64,000 nt of DNA from Paenibacillus_I sp035510375. GTDB lineage: Bacteria; Bacillota; Bacilli; Paenibacillales; Paenibacillaceae. The DNA is taken from the NCBI RefSeq assembly GCF_035510375.1, contig NZ_DATKHG010000012.1, one strand, 5' to 3'. This document shows positions 15,996-22,954 of the stretch, piece after piece. The notes beneath the pieces are model-generated. The model was not told where the DNA came from and ran no database searches. It saw only the letters and a program-made list of their open reading frames with translations. The position numbers were made by a program, and so were the translations under genes. The first letter of the stretch is position 1. The number at the start of each line of letters is the position of its first letter.

Positions 15996-16494
15996 CATCA
16001 CGATTGAGGACGCCGCGCTGCAGGATTTGGGCGCGATCGTCGACATTTATAATTCCACGGTTTCGTCCCGCCGGGTAACGGCCGACCTTGAGCCGGTCAG
16101 CGTGGAAAGCCGGCTGCAATGGTTTCATGAGCACACCCCCGATTTCCGGCCTTTGTGGGTAGTCCGGTCAGGAGGGGACATCGCCGCTTGGCTGAGCTTC
16201 CAATCGTTCTATGACAGGCCGGCCTATAATGCCACGGCGGAGCTAAGCATTTATATTGACGAACGGCACCGTGCCAGAGGATTAGGCTCGATACTCCTCG
16301 ATCGCACGATCGGCGAGTGCCCGCGCCTCGGCATAAAGAGCCTGATCGGCTTCGTGTTCGCCCACAATGAGCCCAGCCTGGCGCTGCTCGCCAAATTCGG
16401 CTTTGAGCGTTGGGGTTATTTGCCGGGCGTCACGGAGCTGGAAGGGATCGAGCGGGACGTTGTCATTTTGGGGCGTAAGATTACAGCGAATTAG
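15988..16494 (+). CDS. GNAT acetyltransferase (phosphinothricin/methionine sulfoximine type)
   Basis: A 168-aa GNAT enzyme using acetyl-CoA. The conserved pyrophosphate-binding motif A is ELSIYIDERHRARGLGSILLDRTI (HRARGLG as Q/RxxGxG/A), preceded by PLWVVRSGGDIAAWLSFQSFYDRPAYNATAE, a hallmark of the Pat/Bar/MnaT subgroup. FVFAHNEPSLALLAKFGFERWGYLPGV gives motif B. Such enzymes acetylate L-phosphinothricin or methionine sulfoximine. AGGAGG with 6 nt precedes the ATG. It sits between two genes with internal deletions, yet is itself complete. Confidence 0.85.
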   Translation: MIDITIEDAALQDLGAIVDIYNSTVSSRRVTADLEPVSVESRLQWFHEHTPDFRPLWVVRSGGDIAAWLSFQSFYDRPAYNATAELSIYIDERHRARGLGSILLDRTIGECPRLGIKSLIGFVFAHNEPSLALLAKFGFERWGYLPGVTELEGIERDVVILGRKITAN

Positions 16495-16527
16495 CTGCCA
16501 TTCAACAGATATCGGGGTGATGGGTTC

Positions 16528-16766
16528 TTGAAAATTTACGGCATTAATCATCTTTGTTTCTCGGTGTCGGACCTCGATCGTTCGGTCGTATTTTACCGTG
16601 ACGTGCTCGGCGCCAAATTGCTCGTAACCGGTCGCAAGCTCGCTTATTTTGAATTGGGCGGCATTTGGGTTGCGCTGAATGCCGAGGAGCTGGAGCGGCG
16701 CACGGAGCCCCAAACCTATACAATTACAGGGAAGCCAAAGGACATATGATTTTCCACGAAGGCTGA
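16528..16766 (+). pseudogene. fosB: FosB-like metallothiol transferase, internal deletion and frameshift
   Basis: The 5' part (TTG start after GGGGTGAT) reads MKIYGINHLCFSVSDLDRSV, VFYRDVLGAKLLVTGRKLAYFELGG and IWVALNAEELERRTEPQTYT, clear FosB fosfomycin thiol transferase. After QTYT the frame closes quickly at 16749. In the next frame the expected FosB C terminus follows at once: YREAKGHMIFHEG, stop at 16766. About 60 codons of the middle are missing, including most of the second half of the metal site, and the join is out of frame. It should be non-functional. The clean joining of the N and C ends points to one deletion, not gradual decay. Confidence 0.8.
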
Positions 16767-16894
16767 TCGGCCATGCAATGGAGCGGCACGGAATGGATGG
16801 GCTTTGCTTGATGGACAAGTGCCGCGATTTGTTTTACTGTAAAAGCGACAGAACAATATTCGCATAGGCACGCATCGGAAGGACTGGGGTTCCA

Positions 16895-17659
16895 ATGAGA
16901 TTCAGACCGTGTATCGATATTCATCAAGGCAAGGTAAAGCAAATCGTGGGAGAAACGCTTAACGTATCCGGCGAAGGCGTCGTAGAGAACTTTGTTTCGC
17001 AGCACGAGCCGGCGTACTACGCGAATCTGTTCCGGCAGGACGGATTGACCGGCGGTCATGTCATCATGCTTGGCCCCGGCAATGAAGCGGCTGCCGAGCA
17101 AGCGCTTCGCGCCTATCCCGGCGGCTTGCAGATCGGCGGAGGCATTCGGGCGGACAACGCGGAGAAATTTCTTGAGATGGGGGCCTCTCACGTCATCGTC
17201 ACCTCCTATGTGTTCAAGGATGGGCGCCTTCAGACGGAGAGCCTGAACCGGATCGTGGAAGCGGTAGGCCGGGAAAAGCTCGTCATCGATCTGAGCTGCA
17301 AAAAGCGGGACGGCAAGTGGTACGTGGTCACGAATCAATGGACTACGTTCAGCGATTTTGAGCTGCATGCGGAAAATATTTACAATCTTGAGGCGTATTG
17401 CGACGAATTTCTCGTCCATGCCGTGGACGTCGAGGGCAAGCGGACCGGCGTACTGGAGGAGCTTGCGGAAAAGCTCGCGGAGTGGACGACGATCCCGACT
17501 ACCTATGCCGGCGGCGCGCGCTCGCTGGACGATCTTGAGATATTCCGGCGTATAACGGACGGCAGGCTGGATATCACCGTGGGCAGCGCGCTGGACATTT
17601 TTGGCGGCTCCCTCCCTTACCGGGAAGTCGTTGCTTTCTGCCGGGACGAAGAGTCATAA
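16895..17659 (+). CDS. hisA: Eukaryotic-type HisA (ProFAR isomerase)
   Basis: A 254-aa TIM barrel for phosphoribosylformimino-AICAR-P isomerisation in histidine synthesis. It carries the features of the yeast HIS6/plant type, not the usual bacterial HisA: FRPCIDIHQGKVKQIVGETLN, ENFVSQHEPAYYANLF, GGHVIMLGPGNEAAAEQAL, LVIDLSCKKRDGKWYVVTNQW, EFLVHAVDVEGKRTGVLEEL and GSALDIFGG. The catalytic Asp pair is present (CIDIH and HAVDVEG). It stands alone, not in a his operon, so it may replace or duplicate a normal HisA elsewhere. The ribosome site is weak. The assignment rests on many matching stretches. Confidence 0.85.
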   Translation: MRFRPCIDIHQGKVKQIVGETLNVSGEGVVENFVSQHEPAYYANLFRQDGLTGGHVIMLGPGNEAAAEQALRAYPGGLQIGGGIRADNAEKFLEMGASHVIVTSYVFKDGRLQTESLNRIVEAVGREKLVIDLSCKKRDGKWYVVTNQWTTFSDFELHAENIYNLEAYCDEFLVHAVDVEGKRTGVLEELAEKLAEWTTIPTTYAGGARSLDDLEIFRRITDGRLDITVGSALDIFGGSLPYREVVAFCRDEES

Positions 17660-17699
17660 ACAAGATCCGCAGTTTCATATTTGTCGAGGGGGAATTCGG

Positions 17700-18356
17700 A
17701 TGAAGCTTGAAAAGGGACAAAAGCTGCTGTTCATCGGCGACTCGATTACCGATTGCGAAAGGGCCAGACCGGTCGGCGAAGGGCTGTTCGGCGCGAACGG
17801 CAAAGGTTACGTCGCGCTTGTCGACGCGCTGCTTCAATCGGTTTATCCGGAGCTTGGCATCCGCATCGTCAATATGGGCATCGGCGGCAATACGGTGCGC
17901 GATTTGAAGGCGCGTTGGCAGTCGGATGTCGTGAATCAGAAGCCCGACTGGCTGTCGGTTATGATCGGAATCAACGACGTATGGCGCCAATACGACACGC
18001 CTTTCATCGTTGACGGTCATGTTTATCTCGATGAATATGAAGCGACGCTGCGTGAACTGATCGCCGCAACGAAGCCCATGGTAGAGGGGCTCGTGCTGAT
18101 GACGCCTTTCTATATCGAGAGCAACGCGCAGGACGCCATGCGGCGCACGATGGATGAGTACGGCGCGGTTGTCAAGCGGATTGCCGGGGAGCACGGCCTG
18201 CTCTGCGTCGATACGCAGGCGGCATTCAACGAGGTGTTGAGGGAGCTTTACTCCGCAACATTGGCCTGGGATCGCGTGCATCCGACGCAGACCGGCCATA
18301 TGGTGCTTGCCCGCGCCTTCCTGAAGGCTGTCGGCTTCGATTGGAGCCGGGCGTAG
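17700..18356 (+). CDS. SGNH/GDSL-family hydrolase (probable carbohydrate esterase)
   Basis: A 218-aa cytoplasmic SGNH hydrolase. Block I is LLFIGDSITDCERARP (Ser about 14), block II the Gly of MGIGGNTVRDL, block III the Asn of IGINDVWRQY, and block V RVHPTQTGHMVLA with the catalytic Asp and His. There is no signal peptide. Such single-domain enzymes often remove acetyl groups from sugars. The gene lies upstream of an AraC regulator and an alpha-galacturonidase, so deacetylation of pectic oligosaccharides is a reasonable guess. GAGGGGG at 7 nt supports the ATG. Confidence 0.88.
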   Translation: MKLEKGQKLLFIGDSITDCERARPVGEGLFGANGKGYVALVDALLQSVYPELGIRIVNMGIGGNTVRDLKARWQSDVVNQKPDWLSVMIGINDVWRQYDTPFIVDGHVYLDEYEATLRELIAATKPMVEGLVLMTPFYIESNAQDAMRRTMDEYGAVVKRIAGEHGLLCVDTQAAFNEVLRELYSATLAWDRVHPTQTGHMVLARAFLKAVGFDWSRA

Positions 18357-18411
18357 AGCCGGTTATAAGAGGTTGGTGAAAAATTGGCGACGATGAAGGG
18401 GGCGAAAGCTC

Positions 18412-19329
18412 GTGAACGGCGGATTGTTTCCGGAGCGGTTGACGGATGGGGATTTTCGCCCCGTCGTCGCCGCTTATTATTTTAAAGAATGGAACGGGTT
18501 TCGAATGGGGTATCACACCCACAGGGCGACCGAAATCATGTATGTCATCGGCGGTACATGCTCGGTCGAGCTGATGCCGGGAGGTCATACGGACAAGATC
18601 GAGTTGACGCTGACCAAAGGCGAATTCATCGTGCTTGACGCAAATGTGCCGCACAGGCTGATCGTCGAAGGGACCTGCCGGATGCTCAATTTGGAATTCC
18701 GGTTCGCGGAGCGGGACGGATTGGTTCCGCCAGTCGGACGGCTTGCCCTGGAGGAAAAGACGGTGCGGCAATTGCTGGCGTGTCCGCAATCTTTTGTCGT
18801 GCTGCGCGACCCTCACGATTTTCAACAGGCGCTGAAAAGCCTCGTGCTGGAGCTCGATGCGTCCCCGTCCGGCAATGGGCCGATGACCGAGCTGCTGTTC
18901 GGGCAGTTGCTTCTACTGCTTGCCCGGCTGTATCACCTATCATCGGCAGACGGCTCGGGCGTGCAGGAGCAGTATATACGGCGCTGTATCCGATTCATGC
19001 ACCAGCATTACGATCTCAATCTGACGGTGCCGGAAATCGCCGCATCGGTCAACCTGCACCCGGGCTATCTGCAGCGTATATTCAAACGAAGCGTCGGAAT
19101 GCCGCTCATGTCTTATCTAACGGCGTTTCGGATGGAGCGGGCGAAAATGCTGCTGCGGCAGACGGCGATACCGGTGGCCGATATCGCCGATTATGTGGGC
19201 GTGGGGAGCCGGCAATATTTTCACCTGCTGTTTCGCAAGCATACCGGGATGACGCCTGTCGATTACCGCAAATCGGCGTCCACCCATCATTATGATGATG
19301 ATGAGTATTATGAAAGTGAGAATTTTTGA
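18412..19329 (+). CDS. AraC-family regulator
   Basis: A 305-aa regulator with an N-terminal cupin (YHTHRATEIMYVIGGTCSVEL, KGEFIVLDANVPHRL) and a C-terminal double HTH (LTVPEIAASVNLHPGYLQRIFKRSVG and DIADYVGVGSRQYFHLLFRKHTGMTPVDYRKS). The acidic tail HHYDDDEYYESENF is unusual. It starts with GTG after a GGGGGC site. It lies directly upstream of and in line with the GH4 alpha-galacturonidase and likely controls it together with a CcpA site in the 108-bp gap. Confidence 0.87.
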   Translation: MNGGLFPERLTDGDFRPVVAAYYFKEWNGFRMGYHTHRATEIMYVIGGTCSVELMPGGHTDKIELTLTKGEFIVLDANVPHRLIVEGTCRMLNLEFRFAERDGLVPPVGRLALEEKTVRQLLACPQSFVVLRDPHDFQQALKSLVLELDASPSGNGPMTELLFGQLLLLLARLYHLSSADGSGVQEQYIRRCIRFMHQHYDLNLTVPEIAASVNLHPGYLQRIFKRSVGMPLMSYLTAFRMERAKMLLRQTAIPVADIADYVGVGSRQYFHLLFRKHTGMTPVDYRKSASTHHYDDDEYYESENF

Positions 19330-19357
19330 CACCGCGCAGGCAAACAGGTTACGAAAT

Positions 19358-19371
19358 TGTTAACGCTTCCG
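19358..19371. promoter_or_regulatory. Candidate CcpA cre site
   Basis: Read on the minus strand, CGGAAGCGTTAACA fits the cre core TGNAANCGNNNNCA with one mismatch at the first base. It lies 67 bp before the GH4 ATG, a fitting place for catabolite repression. Confidence 0.5.
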
Positions 19372-19437
19372 GATCGGCGCTTGCTACAATGGGGACAGGA
19401 TTTAACGTTCGCCAAACCGAAAAGGAGGTTGTTTATT

Positions 19438-20946
19438 ATGTCTTTTAAAGTGACGTTTATCGGAGCGGGGAGCATCGGGTTTACGCGGGGCCTGCTTCGC
19501 GATTTGCTGTCCGTTCCCGAGTTTGCCGGCATTGAGGTTGCATTCACGGACATCAATCGGCACAACCTGGACATGGTTACAGACCTGTGCCAACGGGATA
19601 TTGACGAGAACGGCTTGTCCATCCGGATTCAGGCGACGACCGACCGGCGTGAAGCACTGAGAGGCGCGAAGTATGTTTTGTGTACGATTCGCGTCGGCGG
19701 TCTTGAAGCTTTTGCGACGGATGTCGATATCCCGTTGAAGTACGGTGTGGACCAATGCGTCGGCGATACGCTGTGCGCGGGCGGCATTATGTACGGCCAG
19801 CGAGGAATCGCGGTGATGCTGGACATTTGCAAAGATATCCGCGAAGTTGCGGACAAGGATGTGCTGCTGCTCAACTACGCCAACCCGATGGCGATGCTGA
19901 CGTGGGCGTGCAACCGATACGGCGGCGTCCGCACGATCGGGCTGTGTCACGGCGTACAGCACGGGCATCGGCAGATTGCCGAGGCATACGGCTTGAAGCA
20001 GACGGAAGTCGATATTATCTGCGCCGGCATTAATCATCAAACCTGGTACGTACAGATCCGGCACAACGGGGAAGACCTTACGCAGGGGCTGCTTGAAGCG
20101 TTCGAGAACCATCCGGAATTCAGCAGAACGGAAAAGGTGCGGATCGATATGCTGCGGCGGTTCGGCTACTACAGCACCGAATCGAACGGGCATCTGAGCG
20201 AATACGTTCCTTGGTACCGCAAGCGGCCGAATGAGATCAAGGAGTGGATCGATCTCGGGTCCTGGATCAATGGGGAAACCGGCGGATATCTGCGTGTATG
20301 CACCGAGGGGCGCAATTGGTTTGAGACCGATTTTCCGAATTGGATGAAAGAACCGGCCATGACTTACGCTCCCGAGAACCGGGGGCAGGAGCACGGCTCC
20401 TATATCATCGAAGGCTTGGAGACGGGAAGGGTGTACCGCGGGCATTTCAATGTCGTGAACAACGGCGTCATCGCCAACCTGCCTGACGACGCGATCGTCG
20501 AAGCTCCGGGCTATGCGGACGGCAACGGCATCTCGATGCCGTTGGTCGGCGAGCTGCCGCTCGGGCCGGCCGCGGTTTGCAACGCCAGCATCTCCGTGCA
20601 GCGGCTGGCGGTGGAAGCGGCCGTGCACGGGGACGACAGGCTTTTGCGGCAAGCGTTCATGATGGATCCGCTCGTCGGAGCGGTTTGCAATCCGAAGGAA
20701 ATCTGGCAGATGGTCGACGAAATGCTGGCGGCGCAGGAGCAATGGCTGCCGCAATACGGCGCGGCGATCGCAGCGGCGAAAGAGCGGCTTGCGGCCGGCA
20801 ATCTGATACCGACACGCTCGTATGAAGGGGCGGCCCGCCTGAAGGTGAAGACGGTCGAGGAGATGCGGCAGGACCGGGACGCGGCGAACCGTAATGCCGC
20901 AGAGGCGGATAAAGGCAAGGATCGCGCCGCGGCGGCGCAATCCTAG
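19438..20946 (+). CDS. GH4 alpha-galacturonidase (LplD-like)
   Basis: A 502-aa NAD+- and Mn2+-dependent family 4 glycosidase. The N terminus VTFIGAGSIGFTRGLLRDLL is the Rossmann NAD loop, LCHGVQHG supplies the metal-binding Cys/His, and GINHQTWYVQI holds the second metal ligand. The ExxR-like HGVQHG/NHQTW combination is typical of LplD-type alpha-galacturonidases and not of MelA or maltose-phosphate enzymes. It would release galacturonate that UxaB/UxaA could use. AAAGGAGG at 9 nt supports ATG 19438. The last 40 residues are low-complexity Ala/Lys/Asp and lie beyond the usual end of about 450-460. Confidence 0.87.
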   Translation: MSFKVTFIGAGSIGFTRGLLRDLLSVPEFAGIEVAFTDINRHNLDMVTDLCQRDIDENGLSIRIQATTDRREALRGAKYVLCTIRVGGLEAFATDVDIPLKYGVDQCVGDTLCAGGIMYGQRGIAVMLDICKDIREVADKDVLLLNYANPMAMLTWACNRYGGVRTIGLCHGVQHGHRQIAEAYGLKQTEVDIICAGINHQTWYVQIRHNGEDLTQGLLEAFENHPEFSRTEKVRIDMLRRFGYYSTESNGHLSEYVPWYRKRPNEIKEWIDLGSWINGETGGYLRVCTEGRNWFETDFPNWMKEPAMTYAPENRGQEHGSYIIEGLETGRVYRGHFNVVNNGVIANLPDDAIVEAPGYADGNGISMPLVGELPLGPAAVCNASISVQRLAVEAAVHGDDRLLRQAFMMDPLVGAVCNPKEIWQMVDEMLAAQEQWLPQYGAAIAAAKERLAAGNLIPTRSYEGAARLKVKTVEEMRQDRDAANRNAAEADKGKDRAAAAQS

Positions 20947-20959
20947 TTTAGAAATGGCG

Positions 20960-21020
20960 CGAACAAGGCGGAAAATTAGCGAAAAGTTTTCGCAAATAGA
21001 GCATGCTATTCGCTAAACCA
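20960..21020. other. Nested dyads after the GH4 gene
   Basis: GCGAAAA-G-TTTTCGC (about 20979-20993) is a perfect dyad, nested in a wider pair TTAGCGAA...TTCGCTAA (about 20976-21018). The two pairings exclude each other in part. There is no T-run, so this is not a standard terminator. Confidence 0.35.
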
Positions 21021-21056
21021 CGAGAGATGAGGCAGCAAATATTAATATCCTTATTT

Positions 21057-21251
21057 CTACGGACGGTCGAGCCCGTCGACGGATCGGGTTTTTATCACGT
21101 TGAGCACGAAAACTCCCAATTCATCAAAGCTCATGCCGTACAATTTGTCCTTGAACGACGGCGGAACGGGCGTTTTGCCCGTTACTTCGGCTACGACCTC
21201 CAGGACGGCCTCCACACGGGCTTCATGTTGGTCTTTGGTTACAACCCTCAT
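21057..21251 (-). CDS. 64-aa conserved-looking protein, unknown function
   Basis: A small soluble protein (MRVVTKDQHEARVEAVLEVV, then AEVTGKTPVPPSFKDKLYGM and SFDELGVFVLNVIKTR) with an even mix of charged and hydrophobic residues and no membrane segment. AGGAG with a 10-nt gap precedes the ATG. The amphipathic helix pattern suggests a folded mini-protein. I do not recognise a family. The plus-strand reading of the same interval has no ribosome site and is rejected. Confidence 0.5.
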   Translation of the reverse strand: MRVVTKDQHEARVEAVLEVVAEVTGKTPVPPSFKDKLYGMSFDELGVFVLNVIKTRSVDGLDRP

Positions 21252-21449
21252 TGCGGTTACTCTCCTGTTCGATGGGGATAATGTCGAATTTCGATAATAG
21301 CAATCTGTATGTAATGACGGCCGTCGTTCATTTTAGCACACACATAGGCAGACTACTACGATTATTATAAGATTGTAACCATGTAAAAATTTTCTCATGA
21401 GAAAACCTCTACCGGGGCCTCTCGAAGATGAGCGGCCGCGTCAACAAAA

Positions 21450-21488
21450 ACAAGCCGAAGCCGGTTTTTACCGGCATCGGCTTGTTTT
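21450..21488 (-). terminator. Terminator of the Cys-rich protein gene
   Basis: Arms AAGCCGAAGCCGG and CCGGCATCGGCTT (one mismatch) around a short T-rich loop, followed on the minus strand by CTTGTTTTTG. It lies just downstream of the gene ending at 21513. Confidence 0.75.
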
Positions 21489-21512
21489 GGCGATTGGCGA
21501 CGCAATGGCGGA

Positions 21513-21776
21513 TTACTGCCCGTTGATTTTCTCGATGGCCGACGCTTCAAGCGAGCTCATATGCCTTTCCATGCACTTGCAGTAGTAATCCTTGCGGCAG
21601 ATCGGGCACGGGTTGTTCAGGAGACGGTTCACGTCTTCCAGCTTCCATTTCGGATTTTTGCTCATGAACAGACGAACTTTCGACTGGTCGGGAAGGGTGG
21701 CCACGAACTGATACAAGCCGGTTTTCTCGTTTTTGTCAAAAGCTTCAATGTCGACAATGGAGGGGTTGAATGCCAT
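21513..21776 (-). CDS. 87-aa Cys-rich cytoplasmic protein
   Basis: An 87-aa protein beginning MAFNPSIVDIEAFDKNEKTG. A C-terminal cluster, CPICRKDYYCKC (about 57-68), gives four cysteines that could bind zinc, followed by MERHMSSLEASAIEKINGQ. AGGTGG at 9 nt supports the start, and a dedicated terminator follows. The N-terminal two thirds look like a small beta domain (LYQFVATLPDQSKVRLFMS). No function can be assigned. Confidence 0.65.
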   Translation of the reverse strand: MAFNPSIVDIEAFDKNEKTGLYQFVATLPDQSKVRLFMSKNPKWKLEDVNRLLNNPCPICRKDYYCKCMERHMSSLEASAIEKINGQ

Positions 21777-21983
21777 GTGATTTTACCACCTATAATTGGA
21801 TTTTTGGACTTTGTAAACATATCGGCCGGCACGAAAGATGTCAAACTTTTGCGGATATATCATTGTATCACGATTTGGCCCGAAAGTGAACGACCGCGCT
21901 GTACAGCATTTTACCCGCGTTCGGGTCGAATACGACATGAGGGGTGTGCCGGGGCGGACGCCATCAATCGCGGCGGGTAATTC

Positions 21984-22829
21984 TCAGTGCAGCTTCCGGT
22001 ATTGCTCGGGAGGCATGCCCACCGTTTTGCGAAACGTGGCGACAAAATGGCTGGCGTCCCGGAAGCCGACCCGTTCGGCGACTTCCCGCACGGTAAGCGA
22101 CGTCGAGCGGACGAGCAGCTCCTTTGCCTTGCGGATGCGCAGCCGAATGAAATACGCATAGGGCGACAGCCCGAATGCCTCGTGAAAAAGCGCGTTCAAA
22201 CGGCGGTTGGACACCTGCAGCACGTCCGCAATATCATTCAGGCCCACTCCCGGGTCCGCGTACCGCGTTTCCATCCACTCAACCAGCATGCGCAGCTTGT
22301 CGTGCCGTCCGGGCGAGCCGGACGGCTTGCCGTATTCCGTCGCATACCGGACCAGAGTTATCAAAAAGCGGTAGGCGTCCGAAGAAACCTCAAGGCCGAA
22401 TACGTCTCCCGTCGTTTCCAGCCGGTTCACTGCGGCTTCGATCATGCCCGCGTGCGGAGCGCCCCGCTCCCAAGCGAAAGCACTGGAGCCTGTAATGCCG
22501 GCGGAAGCAAGGATTGATTCCGCGGCCGGGCCGCCGAAGGTCAAATAGGCCGTCCGCCACCTTTCCCCGGTAGATTCGTATTCATGGGGAACGCCGGGAA
22601 GCAGCAATACGCCGGTGTTCGGCGGCAAAACATACGTTTTGCCCTCAAACCGGATTTCACCCTGGCCGCCTGCCGTTTGCAGCCAATGGTATCGCGGGTA
22701 ACCGCCCGGACGAACCGTTTTCTCCTGAAGCGGGTGGCATCCGACGCTCTCCACCGACAGCGGGAGCCGATGCGCGTCGGTCTGCGATATTTCAAAACGG
22801 CGGTGAACCTCCTGAACAACGTTCCCCAT
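21984..22829 (-). CDS. AraC-family regulator divergent from GH42
   Basis: A 281-aa regulator: N-terminal cupin (YPRYHWLQTAGGQGEIRFEG, PPNTGVLLLPGVPHEYES) and C-terminal HTH pair ending VAERVGFRDASHFVATFRKTVGMPPEQYRKLH. GGGAG at 9 nt points to ATG 22829; an in-frame ATG at 22862 has no site. It shares a 125-bp intergenic region with the GH42 gene and probably activates it in response to a galactoside. Confidence 0.85.
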   Translation of the reverse strand: MGNVVQEVHRRFEISQTDAHRLPLSVESVGCHPLQEKTVRPGGYPRYHWLQTAGGQGEIRFEGKTYVLPPNTGVLLLPGVPHEYESTGERWRTAYLTFGGPAAESILASAGITGSSAFAWERGAPHAGMIEAAVNRLETTGDVFGLEVSSDAYRFLITLVRYATEYGKPSGSPGRHDKLRMLVEWMETRYADPGVGLNDIADVLQVSNRRLNALFHEAFGLSPYAYFIRLRIRKAKELLVRSTSLTVREVAERVGFRDASHFVATFRKTVGMPPEQYRKLH

Positions 22830-22906
22830 TCGGCGTCGCTCCCTTTCGCGAATATGTGCCATATTCTTATATCACTTCTCTATAATATTATATTTAACTG
22901 CCTATG

Positions 22907-22920
22907 TGTAAGCGCTACAA
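22907..22920. promoter_or_regulatory. cre-like palindrome in the GH42 promoter
   Basis: TGTAAGCGCTACAA carries the TGNAANCG half of a CcpA site around a GCGC centre but lacks the C at position 13. It could be a CcpA site or a LacI-family operator. It lies 34 bp before the GH42 GTG. Confidence 0.4.
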
Positions 22921-22954
22921 TGTAAATAAATTCATATAGGGAGGAAGTGCCAAC

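Noticed and set aside
19402..20940. A 512-codon minus-strand open frame opposite the GH4 gene
   Set aside because: Antisense of a clear GH4 enzyme; Arg/His-rich composition and no ribosome site.
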